A stretch of 64,000 nucleotides of DNA from Druceiella hillmani. Its lineage: Eukaryota; Arthropoda; Insecta; Lepidoptera; Hepialidae. A program made the translations under genes and the position numbers. Under the pieces are notes generated by a model. That model saw only the letters and a list, made by a program, of their open reading frames with translations. It was not told the DNA's origin and made no database searches. The stretch is from NCBI GenBank assembly GCA_039881145.1, contig JAYKKI010000013.1, positions 39,575,501 through 39,639,500 of the forward strand, given 5' to 3'. This document shows positions 24,692-36,910 of this stretch, piece by piece (position 1 is the first letter of the stretch; each line of letters begins with the position of its first letter).

Positions 24692-25341
24692 CTAAGAGTT
24701 AAAAGTTTTGTATAGATATTTTGTTGGGAAAGAGGGGTGTAATATATCTTTAACAACGTACCGAAATGAAAAATTTGAAAAAATATTTCTCCTCCTTATT
24801 TCAGAAACTACTCAGCGTAAAATTAAAAAGGGGTTTTTAAACAAGATAAAAGAAAACGATTTTTAATTGTTTAAACACACACTACAATTTTGCGCCCGTG
24901 AAAGTTATAGTAGGCAATTACTTTATATTGTGAAAAATTTATTACAACTGAAATTCCTAATGAAAAAATTTAACAGCATAAATTTACATAAATTTGAGGT
25001 AATTTTTTTGTTTGTCGCCCAGATTATATTCTTTCTTCGAAATGGTTTTCGATATTGAGGTCTATATTTGCTATGCGTAAACGTTTCAAGTGAAAACATC
25101 TGGAATGTTTATATACCAATTACATCAATATTTCTGCGTAAGTCTGCAAATGATATGTTTGTTATATTTTTACAAAGTCTAACAAACGAGAGCCAGTTTT
25201 AATGATTACACAGGGATTTCTGCTCGAGTCTCTCAACGCATATATATGTCTCTTATTATAACTAAGCGCTATACCGGAAACTTAATTCCTCCAAGTGATA
25301 ATTCCTGAACAGACATGCTTTACATTCTCTTTATAGAATTA

Positions 25342-25343
<2 letters not shown>

Positions 25344-25380
<37 letters not shown>
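25344..25380. repeat. (TA)n microsatellite, first copy
   Basis: A pure TA tract. It belongs to a 114-bp tandem duplication that includes the flank to its right. Confidence 0.9.
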
Positions 25381-25384
<4 letters not shown>

Positions 25385-25444
25385 ATCCTTATCAACCATG
25401 ATCAATATGCCAAGCAGTATTCTCTTCAATACTAACAAACAATA

Positions 25445-25498
<54 letters not shown>

Positions 25499-25562
25499 AT
25501 CCTTATCAACCATGATCAATATGCCAAGCAGTATTCTCTTCATTACTAACAAACAATAAGTT
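25381..25562 (+). repeat. Tandem duplication of 68-bp flank plus (TA)n
   Basis: GTTAATCCTTATCAACCATG begins at 25381 and again at 25495. The two 68-bp flanks differ at one base (TTCAATAC versus TTCATTAC). They are separated by a second (TA)n tract at 25449-25494. The unit is therefore (TA)n plus 68 bp, with a period of 114 bp and near-perfect identity. This is a recent slippage or unequal exchange anchored in the TA tracts. Confidence 0.9.
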
Positions 25563-26060
25563 ACTTTCTACTTTCTAAATACACTAATAATAGCACTATC
25601 AAATTGCAATTAATTTACAAAAAATTTAATCATTAAAACATAATCCCAAAAAAATCATCCTAATACCTTTAAAAGTAAATAATGTGTATTTTGTAGGCAT
25701 TGGAGTGTCAAATATTTTTCAGAACTGTTTTATAGCTCAGAGTTCTGTGTGATTAATAACAAGAATTGTCCATTTAATCTAAATTTTGCAATTTCTTTTA
25801 ATAAAATAATGATGTAACATTGATATTTATGCTAGTATTTATCGTAATAGTTTATTAACTAAATATAGAGACAATAGTAGATGGTAATAATATATGGTAA
25901 ATCATATTAGAGTGGAATACAATAGTTTTGTGAATAGTCGTCAATTGATTGACTATATTTTACGCCAACCATACTTTGAATAATCCATTCTCTAAAGACG
26001 GTCATCAGAATGACATTTGTATTAGCGTTAAAGGCCGGGATGATTAGTCAATAAATTAGT
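25563..26060. other. AT-rich non-coding DNA
   Basis: Nothing recognised. Confidence 0.4.
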
Positions 26061-26068
26061 TTTTATTA

Positions 26069-26290
26069 TTGACGAATTATCCCGAGTATTCCCGCCTATA
26101 TGTAAACTGCTCAGAGATTGATGCGAACAGAGAAATTAAGTTATGCCTTTTCTATTACATAAATGCTGACCACCGCTCGTTCATAGCGAAATATCAGACA
26201 ATCACAAACACTAATGATCCCGTTAGAATGGGAGCCACAAGTCACGGTACAATTATTAAACAATTAAAACGCTATTACAAAAAATATTAA
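26069..26290 (+). other. Exon-like open frame, unrecognised
   Basis: A 73-codon frame (TTG first) has raised GC and mixed composition, for example YPEYSRLYVNCSEIDANREI and NTNDPVRMGATSHG. It ends with a Lys/Tyr-rich tail at TAA. There is no ATG at the start and no domain I know. It may be a worn exon or transposon ORF. Confidence 0.18.
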
Positions 26291-26834
26291 ACCGCTATTC
26301 ATTATAATATTTTCAAAACCCATAACGCTTTCCAATTAAATACGAGTAACTTATTTATTCATCTTTGCAATGATAATAAAGGCATCACTTTTTCAAGGAG
26401 AATAAAGGTCAAAACATATCTTTTAAACGGAGTTTTAAACATAGCTTTTAAATTTCTTTCTCGACTAGTGTGGTGCAAAAGCTATAACTTGGACGTTTTG
26501 ATAGATTTATTATTGCGCAGCTTTTTAGAAATGTATAATTAAATTATCGCTTTTCAAAACTTTATTTAAATGTGATAGTTTAAATCCAGATTTTAGCAAA
26601 TTAAAACTTTTGAAAAGATCTAAAATTTAAAAGGGCCTATTCAAAAAATATATAACACATGTCGCTTATAACTGAATTCACTTCTTGCTAATATTTATTG
26701 CTAAATTTCTCTGTGTTTGAATTACTTGGAATATTTCTTTATTTTGCTTTCCATATTTTTATAAACTCTTATTCATATCAGCTTTATTCAATGGTTAAAC
26801 GGTAAACTCGTTTGCCTAACTTTTTATCTTTACC

Positions 26835-27007
26835 CACTCGTACATTTCTTCATGTATCGTCCACAGGGGAATTTAAAACTAGCAAACTGAACGAAAGTTT
26901 GTCGCCATTGTCATTAAGATCGGTGAACGGACAATATAATATCCTACTCTAGTGAACTTTGCCTCAGGAATTGTGTTGTCAGGAAAAACTTCAACCGTTA
27001 AACAGTC
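26835..27007 (+). repeat. Dispersed ~130-170-bp repeat, copy 1
   Basis: GCAAACTGAACGAAAGTTTG, TCGCCATTGTC, CGGACAAT, AACTTTGCCT and GGAAAAACTTCAACCGTTAAA recur in the same order at 56380-56530. Homology probably starts near TACATTTCTTC (26843). Family unknown and not coding. Confidence 0.7.
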
Positions 27008-27013
27008 TTGTGC

Positions 27014-27015
27014 TT

Positions 27016-27058
<43 letters not shown>
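27014..27058. repeat. Compound (GT)n(AT)n microsatellite
   Basis: A short GT tract runs directly into an AT tract. Confidence 0.9.
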
Positions 27059-27062
<4 letters not shown>

Positions 27063-28636
27063 GCAAACACTTGAACTGTATTGATTTTTTTACATATTCG
27101 ATTTGAATTTGAGCTACACAGTGTTAGATGGAGTGATGCACTGTAAATGGAAATAACCCTATCAGATTCGTGGTTTATTTTTCTACATTCAATTGTAGTA
27201 CAATATATACTGGGTTAAAAAATGACTAAATACAAAAGATATCATCAGCTAAATTTGTTTAATATTTTGGCTTTTTTTCTTCACAAGTAGTTTTTGAACT
27301 GACGTATCTATGTAAATATATGTCTTATCAGATTTTTGACTTGGTATACGGCAAAATTCACAGTTTCAGTTCAAAGATTAATATTATATCCCTTGAAAAT
27401 AATATTAACTTGGAACTCTCTACGATTGTAAGCATTTTTCTCTTCGCTCTTTTGTTTTGTGCAAGTCCATATGGAGCTCATGGATAATTCCTACCGGTTA
27501 AGAAACCCTTGAAATATATTTTTAAATTTTCAATTATATTACCTGTTTAAATATTCTAACGTTATGCATTAAAATGTTGGATTTAAATATTCAACATCAT
27601 CTGTATTTTAAAAATAAACGAATGTGTGAAATTTGACACAATATATTTAAAAAGAACAAAATAATTCATACCTTGTACAGTCTCACAGCTAATAGGCACG
27701 CAGACGTCATAATAAACAAAATTTCATTTATTTAATGTATTCCGCATAGATTTTTTTTTGCTATATATACGTGCTTCTCACGTAAAATTACATTACTCTC
27801 TTTTGTGTATAAACTTTCGATTAAACATTTATCATCCAAATCCTTAAATATATCCAAATTAATATGGTCTAATGTTCCATGCCAAGTCTTTAAATTACGT
27901 TGTACAAGATTACATGTTTCCCTAGCTTTATGTCAGGTTCACATAAATTACTGGTTTTTAATTTAACACACTTTACTATTATAATGTTTATGTAAATTTC
28001 AGTTTTATTATCAATTTTAACGACTTTAAATCCTTTGAGCTTCCCTGTTCCGTTCGAAAATAATTTTTTATCTTCTAATATACCTTTCTCCCACTGTTTG
28101 TTATTATATATTTTTCGATTAGAATAGTTCCTTTGCTATGTATCATTTTTGATTTTATGTAAAATATTTATCATGTAGATATTTAAGAAAAAATATTTTA
28201 AAATGATACCGTGATTAAAGTGATAAAATATCCGTTGTTTTTTCGTCTGTACATAAATAAATATTTCTTAATTATTTTTCATATAATACACCCTTAACAC
28301 AAGTACATTATATAATGGTTAATAATTTCTCACTCGTTCCATGCCACGTACGGTATTTATCAGATATACTCGTAAACGGTTTGGCCAGATTAATTCATCA
28401 ACTTACTAAATTGTTGTTAAAATTAACCGCCCGATTAATAATAACTAATAAGTGGACTAAGTTTTTGTTTACTTTTTCGGTAGTTAATTTATTTGTTGTC
28501 TTTAATTTGAATAATTCAGATTAGTTATTGTTTGTATTATGCGAAGTTGGAGTAAAGATTTAATTACGGGCAAACACTTGTTGGTTCCGTGTTGTTTTGC
28601 CAATTTTCTCCGGGCATAACTGGTTTATTATTGAAT
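27059..28636. other. AT-rich non-coding DNA
   Basis: The 69-codon frame at 28315-28524 is Leu/Asn-rich without a motif. The GC patch at 28570-28620 may be the outer part of the Penelope-type element that follows. Confidence 0.35.
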
Positions 28637-28850
28637 AAATTTGGCGGTAATTTTGTAGAAATTCATTGTTCACAATTAAATGAAACTACGGGGTGTAATA
28701 TTATTTGTACTTTATTTAATTTCTTTACCACTTATCTTTGCTAATAGGCCACATGAAGATGTTGATACCACTAAATATAGGTCGTGGTGAAGAAATTAAA
28801 GATAGTTAAAAATAATACTACATTACGTAGTTTTATTCAATTGTGGTTTA
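28637..28850 (+). mobile_element. Old Penelope/hammerhead-type fold-back element
   Basis: The left arm 28671-28731 (from CACAATTAAATGAAACTACG to TTTCTTTACCAC) is imperfectly complementary to 28784-28845 (GTGGTGAAG... to CAATTGTG). The loop (28749-28787) holds a degenerate hammerhead-like core: CCAC, then ATGAAGA where the core needs CTGANGA, and TAGGTCGTGG. The outer flank AATTTGGCGGTAATTTTGTAG is shared, inverted, with the copies near 59940 and 61230. This is the oldest of three related copies in the window. Confidence 0.6.
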
Positions 28851-29769
28851 TTATTCCTAATTTATTATTATTACTAAATTAGATTTAAATCTGACGAATT
28901 CAAATAAGTCAGGCTGTATCGGTATAAATGATACTGTTACCGCTTATTATGGTACTGTCTGATTCGTTCACATTGACCACGGATGTAATTAAAATGTTTA
29001 CCACTCACAGTATAATTGAATTGCACGTCAAGTGTAATCAGTTTTTATATCGTCGTTTCAAAGTTTTTCTGGGTCATGGAAAGATGCTCCTGCGTAGTGT
29101 TTAAATGAAATTCTCATTTTGTGAATGTACGCGAAATATAGCATTATTGGTACGTTTAACAACGTATTTACACGGTCGTTATATTTCAGAATATATTCAA
29201 AGCTATATTACATTATTAATTAAATATTTAAAGGAAAATTTCCCTACAAACAGCTCTTCTAATGAAATATGTAAAACAAAAATCACTAATAACACATAAA
29301 AGTGAATCCATTGTTTGTTTCTTTGGTCGTTTGTCGTTATTTCACACTTAGACGGCCAGACGATTTTCGTTGACTTTTTAGGTAGTTCATATACGTTTAT
29401 ATTAAAATATAGTCTTTCAATACTATTTCTATTACTTACAGAAAAGATCAACAAAAATAAACCTTAAAAACAGGTCCGCGCACGAAAAACTGAATGCGAA
29501 ATTTTAAATTGGCTTCTTTTTCCGGGTATTTGATTAATTTTTCTTTCCGGAAATATTTAATACATTGTTACATTTGGATAGTTTTCAAGTATCTAAATAT
29601 ATTATTTCTAAAACATGTTTTTTGGTCGAGCGGCTCGATCTCTTTAACTACTGCACCAAAAAAAATAAAAAAAATACCCACTTAAAGCTTATGTTTTCTA
29701 CTTTGGGCGAAAAATATAAAAAAATTCGAAAAAAATCTTTTTGTTAATAAAAAAATTTATTTTTATAAC
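28851..29769. other. AT-rich non-coding DNA
   Basis: Overlapping AT-driven frames on both strands (29105-29747), none with a motif. It may include the interior of the Helitron whose 3' end follows. Confidence 0.35.
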
Positions 29770-29880
29770 AATTGGCATGAGCGCCATCTGTGGGCGACAC
29801 ATCAAATATCTTAGCCAAATTGTATACTTGGAACACGCTAGATGGCGATATAGTGCGAAGACTTCGCACGGGTCAGCTAG
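29770..29880 (+). mobile_element. Helitron 3' terminus
   Basis: GTGCGAAGACTTCGCAC at 29853-29869 is a perfect palindrome (8-bp stem). It is followed by GGGTCAG and then CTAG at 29877-29880, with T next. A short hairpin about 10 nt before a terminal CTRR, inserted next to T, is the hallmark 3' end of Helitrons. The GTGCGAAG...GGGTCAGCTAGT wording resembles animal Helitrons I recall. Upstream, GCGCCATCT (29780-29788) and AGATGGCG (29840-29847) form subterminal inverted repeats. The 5' TC end could not be found, so the length is unknown. No Rep/helicase coding is visible, so it is probably non-autonomous. Confidence 0.7.
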
Positions 29881-31794
29881 TGCCATAAATTTACGTTCAG
29901 TAATTTTAAACATCCTTCTATTCAGACTTGTCTGTAACAAGTCTGTTTGATGTAGAAGTCAAAAACGCCAGTTGATTTCACTGTGTGTCTATCACTAATC
30001 TGCCTAAACTGTTTGCATATTATAAAGTGGTGAGTATATACGTTGCGACTTTTCGGGTACTCGTTAAGCTGGTAAAAATGTAGCGGATATTTGTACAGTT
30101 TTGCAGTAGTACTCTAAATTTATGCATTCGGTGAGCTTTCAAAGAGCTTTTAAACATCGCCATCAATATTAGTTTAAAAGAATCTGCTGATTCGTCGTCG
30201 ATTACAGATATATATTTTGCATAACGAAAGTTTGAAGTATAAATTGAGTAATGTCTGTATTAAGAGATTATCAAGGACTTACCTCAATTTTTCATTTATA
30301 TCTTATTTATAGTGCAATAAAATTAAGCCAGACATTTGTAATTATTTGTGACAAGTCGAATTATTAGAAAGATGAAAATTTTAAAGTTAATCTTCTGTAG
30401 CCACGTCTGAATCGTTCTGTTACGTTAAAATTATGTAATGCTTGAGAAAATGAATTCTGAACGCATATGGCCGGTGACGAAATTGGCTGAGTGCTGATAA
30501 CGCCGTGGTCAAGAATGTTAGAAAGTTTAATCAAAGACTAATCTGTCAATGAATCGGCAGATCGTTACCAATTATTGTACCTTTAGTTATGTGCACGGTA
30601 TAATGTAAAAATTGTGCGTGTGAATTTATCATTTTAATAGAAATCATTATATTAACTAACTTGAACAATTACAGAAATCTCGCTTCATCCGTGAGCTTAC
30701 GCGAGGCTTACTCTTTTTTTATTTTCAAATATATTCATTTGTTTTTAAATATTACAACTTCAAAAGTGACAATATATTAAAATGTAAGTTTTTTTGAGGA
30801 CAGTCAAAAAGCCTTGAAATGTATTATCAAAAATACAACTGATATTGTTAGTTTTTCTAGCTACATTTTTAGTTCATGAGCTATTTTTGAGGGTATCCAG
30901 AGAATTTGTTCCACCTCTTAATCTACTAAAGTTATAATTATGAAAAAAAAACAAAATTATTACAAATTTATCTCAAGTATATCTAAAATTAAATAAAAAA
31001 AATAATGGTTTTACCCTCAACCGGAGGGGGTTCTAAATATAAAATATAGTATGTTCTAAATACAAAATTTTAAAAAATATCACTGTAAGTTTATAATTAT
31101 ATATATCACTGTAAGTTTATAATATAAGATTTAGAATTTTTTTTGTAAAACAAAAAAAATCACCATAATTTTGGGTACATGATGGATATTACAACTAACA
31201 TATTTATACAGCGAATAATAATATAGTTATAAAAATTATAATGTAAACACTATGCGTTGTTAAATATTTACATGTTCTTAAGCGTATACGGAAGCCCCGT
31301 AGTGAGAATTTTGTTTGTTCTTAACAGGCATATTTTTAAGAATAATAGATTACTTAAATCATAATTTTCTTTCCTTTAAATTAATTCATAATTTCTTATT
31401 GGTCCATTATTCATTTACTTACCGAGTTACGAAAATCGGTTTAATTTTGTTGTGTAGAAATTTTGAGGTGGCTACCAAATCGAATTTATAGACGTTTTCA
31501 TGTCAATAGAAATTTATTATCATGAAAAGCCTAGCACATCGAATTGCAGTTTTTCATCACGCAGATCTTTGTTCTTACTTCTATCTAATGCAATTAGGCA
31601 GGGGAGACCTATGTGATGTCATGAATATTTATAAAACTACGACACCCAGAACATTGTCATTGTTTTCCTAGAATCTTTGTGTATGCTCTTAAAAACCATT
31701 TTTTTTTAATTTTAGACCGAGTAGTTTTGGAAAAATACAACACGGATCAGAGTTTATACTTATTTTTTGCATATCTAAATATGTATTTTAAATA
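29881..31794. other. AT-rich non-coding DNA
   Basis: It contains a small CAGACTTGT...ACAAGTCTG hairpin at 29922-29944 and a moderately GC-rich patch at 30460-30600 with broken frames. A duplicated ATATCACTGTAAGTTTATAA occurs at about 31077 and 31102. No gene seen. Confidence 0.4.
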
Positions 31795-33080
31795 ATGATG
31801 AGCAGCTGGAATGAGCAGCATAAGTTTCGAGTCGGACGTTCGATAGTCACGAACCTTGTGTTTTCTTGACAATGTTGCTTATCATATCGACCTCGAATTT
31901 TAGGTGGATGTTGCAAATTTTGACTACCAGAAAGTTTTGCTCGTGTAAATAACGATATCTTATTCAGGTTTCTCCATTCCACTTTTACGATTTTTCTCTT
32001 TATATCTTGCGAATAGAAAGCAATAAGTATGAGTGGACAACTTTATATATAAGACTTAATTTTCACGATCGGGTGTGAGCTAGGTTTCAAACTCGAGCCT
32101 CTACTTTTCACGACACTGGTAAACGATATTGTTTGCACGGTGAGAACTGCGCGTTGTTTGTTATTCGCGGATGACGTAAAATTTTTACAGTCATCAAAGG
32201 TGCAGCAGATGGCGAACGGTTGCAGCGTAAGATCAGCGCAAAATTGAGTGGAGTGCAACAAGCGGCTAAGGGCTTAACGCTAGCAAATCTTCAATAGTGA
32301 GTTATAACTTGCACGTTAATAATAGGAATATGTGCTTGCACATACTCCTATTAAATACAAATGAACAGTTAGCGGAATCCAACTGCATCATCTGTATGAT
32401 TTGGGAGTGAGATTTGATTCACGATTGACGTTTCGTGGGGCACATGGCGAATGTAGAAAAAAAAACAATTTCAGAAAATTGGATTAGTGTCAAATAATTT
32501 AAAAGATTCCTAATCTACGTTATCAATTTATCTACTTTACATTTCATTGGTGCACAGCCAATTTAAACCCGGCTCTATTAATTGGAGCCCACAAGAAACC
32601 AAGTACAGCTTGAACGAGATGATTGAACTTATACAAAAGACGTTCCTTCTATATGTGTATGTTGCACAGTATGGTTACTTCTCGTTTCTATTTCCTACCG
32701 ATTTCTTCTTGAGTATGATAGGTTTCTACTCCTTGCCACTCAGAAGAGTCTTTGCGGTTATTAAATTCACCTTTCAGCTATGAAAAGGAAAAATAACCCG
32801 ATTTCTATACCACCCTCTAGAACCGAACTATATCGGAACTCTCCAGTTTCCCGCGATATTCAACTGCTCCACCATTTAATTGCGGTCATATCAGAGTGTT
32901 TTATTTATGATAAGTAAAAATAAATTTACCGAAATGCGTCTTCATTATGTCTTATAATTCTTAGTTAGTACTTTGTTTAATTTGTAACTTCTTTCGTTAC
33001 GATTTGTCAATCCGTTACTTTTTATCGTTGGGAATAGGCTCCTATAATGTATCGATAAATGTATGCCAATATTTAAATAA
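31795..33080 (+). pseudogene. Jockey-like LINE fragment, copy 2 (RT domain to 3' end)
   Basis: Frame-shifted translation gives the RT landmarks in order: QHKFRVGRSIVTNLV (the 'QHGFR.GRST.TNL' motif), then FARVNNDIL ('FDRVNH..L'), LFADDVKFLQSSKVQQMAN near 32160-32225 with the catalytic Asp pair retained, 'DLGVRFDSRLTF' near 32395, then 'FNPGSINWSPQETKYSLNEM' at 32560-32620, FYSLPLRRVFAVIKFTFQL at 32720-32780, and PSRTELYRNSPVSRDIQLLH. It ends in an AT-rich 3'UTR near 33080. Many stops and shifts make it inactive. Same family as 15800-16560 and 61485-62960. Confidence 0.85.
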
Positions 33081-36000
33081 ATAAATATATAATATTGAAA
33101 AAAATATTTTTGAAATCTTTATAATTAAGCTTTTCAAACAATTTTCCATGCTACCGATGGATTTTAAAATTTCTTTTTATATATTTCATTGGCCCGCCAA
33201 TGAGACCGAACCCTTACATCGTTTTAGAATGGAGGCACCACTATTCTAAAATTTACCTATAAATGTTTAAAAGTGTAGCTGTCGATATATATGTAGGTTA
33301 ATTTGCTTTGATACCACGCCAAATTTTGAGCCTCTACGTCAACCTGTTTCTCAGGAAAACGACCTTGAAAAACTCTTCATTGACACACGGAAAGAGGGAC
33401 AAATGAATGAACCCAAAAAGGTTTCGTGTTTCGTTTTAGTTTGCGAAAACCTTAGAATGGAAATTTCATAAAAATAAATGTTCTCCCAAAACCATTTGAG
33501 TAAAAGTTACCAAAGTAATATACTTATACTCATACCCCAGGAGATAATTTATATGAAGGCATTGTTTCATAGAAAAATTTTCGATAAAACCGAAAGTACA
33601 CTCGCTAACTAATTGGTTTTAGACAATAAGACCTTTAGATTCTACAAGTAAGAGCTGAACATATAATTTATTGCCTCGCACTATATTAACTACTGCAAAT
33701 ATTATGTTTAGATATTAGATGAATAGGGTACTGAAGATAAAGTGTATGCACACAGATTATTAAACTCTTAAAAATGGAATTTTGGCTATCGGGTTGTCGG
33801 CTTGCTACATCCATTAAAACAACTATTACATATTTTTTTGGATGCGCGGGATATACTGAACCTATTAAGCCACTATTTCAATGAACGGAACAAATATTTA
33901 TGACATTTGACGGTTTTGATGAAGAGTTCAACGACACTTGAATTCAATATTTTAATATTTGCAATGCATACTCAAAATGCAAATGATTTATTGTTCGTGT
34001 ACTCAAGTACTTGTACTTACTGACAATTAATTCATTATTGTTCGTCATGAGGCGAGATTCTTTATAAGGTACTTATTAAAAATTGGATGTTAAAGTTTTT
34101 CCCAATACACATTCTACCTTGTATCGTTAATATTCGACAGGAAATTATCAATTATAATTCTTTTACGTCTGTGCCTTTACTCACTAAAGGGTATAATTGA
34201 AAATCATTAACGTGCCGAATTAATTATTTGCCATTAAGATGATATTCACCTTTACCGTCATAAATACGCTTCATTAGTAAAGTCGTTCTTGTAATTGAAA
34301 CTGAAAAAGGATTCATTAAAAGGAATGAAATGAAAGGAAAGGTACAATATGATAGCTGGGGATACCAATATATACAAAAGGTGGCAATCTTTGTAAAAAT
34401 TTTGATGAGCTGAGGCACTGTCTATAAACATCATTAGGTAACTTCTTGTTTATTTTATGTAGGTAGAGGGGTAGGAAAGAATAGCTTTACTTTAATTTAA
34501 AATTACTGTTTTCTATTATGTTAAATTTTCTTTTCTATGATAATAGGCTACACGAATGATATTGAGCCAGTTAAACTTTCGTTTATTTTAGACTTAAGCA
34601 CGACCAAAATTATTGAGAAAATGAATCAGTTGCGAGTTATTCTTGATGCCATTAATGTATCGATCAGCACGTAATGTGTTTTTATAAACCCATAACGACT
34701 TATCATTTAAATACTGCTTTAAAGCTGGAATTTAAATGAAAAAATTTGCACGATTATATATTAATTTTTCACGTAATTTAACTTGCCTTTATACTTATCT
34801 TTATATTTTTTATACTTTCATAAAAAAATCGCGTAAAAATTTTAGAAATCAAAATAAAAAATCATTAGGATTTTGTGTAACTTTTAGTGCATTCAACGCG
34901 GTTGTATATTTATTGTTCTGCTTTCTTGGACAATACCTTAATTACATATAGACTAAATTTTAATATAAAACGCATGTCATCGATAAACATAATTACATTG
35001 AAGTTTTTTGGTGTGTTTAAACGTGAAAAAGAGACACACAAACAGACAACCCTTCATTTTTATTATATTTGCAGAGATTTTCCACTTTAAAAAAGTAATA
35101 ATAAATTACCATGTCTGTCTCTTTTAATATAGAATTAAATACAATTTTACCATGTTATATATTTAACTGTTAGGATAATTGATAATTTAATTTCATCATT
35201 CTCTACAGGCCTCTCCCTTTTCTACTCAAAAAAAATTATATTCTATTCCCTATCCTCATACTACTATTTTATATTTGCATACAGATTGTTGGTTAGTTGT
35301 TACGACAAACATTTTTTTTCGGTTTTCTCTTGAAATAATCTACAATATTTTTAGATTTGACCCTTTGTTTCAGAATAGTAATTTATTTTTCAGTAAAAGA
35401 ATAATTTTTACTTCTAAAGTTTTCTCGAACATAATTACGTTTGACTTTTATAAACATAACGTCCGTGAAAAAACTTGAAACTTACACTGAACGCTGAAAT
35501 TATACATAAAATATTTTATTTGTTCTGGGAAAAAATATTACGGGATATTATAATAATACAGCGTGATAAATAATGAAAAAATTCTGCTTAGATGTCCACA
35601 TAATCCCGCTTGTTATATCAATTTAACTACAACGGTATATGGACTCCACTTCACGCTCTCAATGACGTAGTTTTAACGGATTTCTATATCCCAAAACACT
35701 ATTTCCCTCGGGTATTTATCTGGTTCTTTGAATCTAGCTTCATTCTCTCAACGTTCAATAGAGAAGGTGAAAAAAGACATGATTAGTTTTTGAATAATTC
35801 AAAGAGAAAGAATGTGCATTTGTTTATATGTTTTTCTTACGAAAGATTTCTCCTTTATCTATAGATATATATGCATTCAATATTCATTTATTGATACAGT
35901 AATTTTCCATCATTACATTTTGCATTCTCTCGTTAGCAATTAATTTACAAAAGGAAAACTTAACATCAAAGAGAATTTTATATTATAATATATAAAATAA

Positions 36001-36091
36001 ATTTTATTTAACAAAATAGGTAACATGTTACAGCTTTCAACAATAACAACATCTTTAACATAAAAATATCGTCCACATGCATTTAGACCAC
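33081..36091. other. AT-rich DNA, left flank of the tandem array
   Basis: A GC-raised frame at about 33271-33471 (for example SQENDLEKLFIDTRKEGQMN, preceded by CCTGTTTCTCAG) looks mildly exon-like but has no good donor. Other frames are AT-driven. Nothing else recognised. Confidence 0.35.
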
Positions 36092-36281
36092 CCCAAACCT
36101 CCAAATATTCAATAAACTCCACCTGCCTGCCGAGTAGAGGCATTTGGAACTTGCGTGATAGGGGAGATCGTGACTGATATTGACCCTGATTTGAATTTCC
36201 CCTCAAGTGGGGTCGGTACTCGAGTGAATATTTGAAATATTCTCTATTCAATATCTGACTTTTCGACTTCTGACTTAACTA
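35940..36281 (-). other. Unrecognised open frame cut by the array breakpoint
   Basis: On the minus strand about 114 codons are open from just after a TAG near 36284 to TAA at 35940. Residues include EYFKYSLEYRPHLRGNSNQG, QYQSRSPLSRKFQMPLLGRQ and VEFIEYLEVW, then Ile/Tyr-rich sequence. GC over 36100-36240 is well above background. The left edge of the 6,390-bp repeat unit (36092) falls inside this frame, so units 2 and 3 keep only the N-terminal part and then read into the junction filler. I do not recognise the protein. The AT-rich end is probably not coding. Confidence 0.22.
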
Positions 36282-36910
36282 CGATAAACCTAACGACCTT
36301 CGTTTGTTATTTGTTTGCTTATTTTTTTTATTTCTTCAGTATTTATTTTGTTCAAAGTTAACATTAAATCGTTTCAAATAAATTGTAATTATATTTATTC
36401 AAGTTTTTCTTTAATTAAAATATTGGCTTTAGCTTTATAGGCTGTGAAATATTAGTTATAAACGTAATTCAACAACAAACGTTTTTGTTTTAGAGTGTAC
36501 ACACAAAGTAAATAATGATACTGCCAATTATATATTTAAAAGACATAAAAATATTATGAATATTTCAAATATTCGGATATAAATAATATCGCTATAGTTT
36601 TCATGCAGATTTTACGTGGGCTTTTAAAAATGTTTTTTTGGTAATTTTAACTTGATTAGTTTAGAAAATATGGGAAAGGCATATATATATTTTTTAAATA
36701 TGTACAACGCAACATTATGAATCAAATATGTTTGTGTGTATATTTTCTTCATGATTTTATGAAAAATATATATTCCTAGTATATCGACGACTTTGAGTAT
36801 ATTATTAATAGGTGATAACCTATAACCAATTTTTAATGTTTAACTTTTCTCTCGTCCCTGTCAACATTTGAAACGGAATATTTTTAAATTCTAGCCAGCT
36901 TTGTTTTTAT

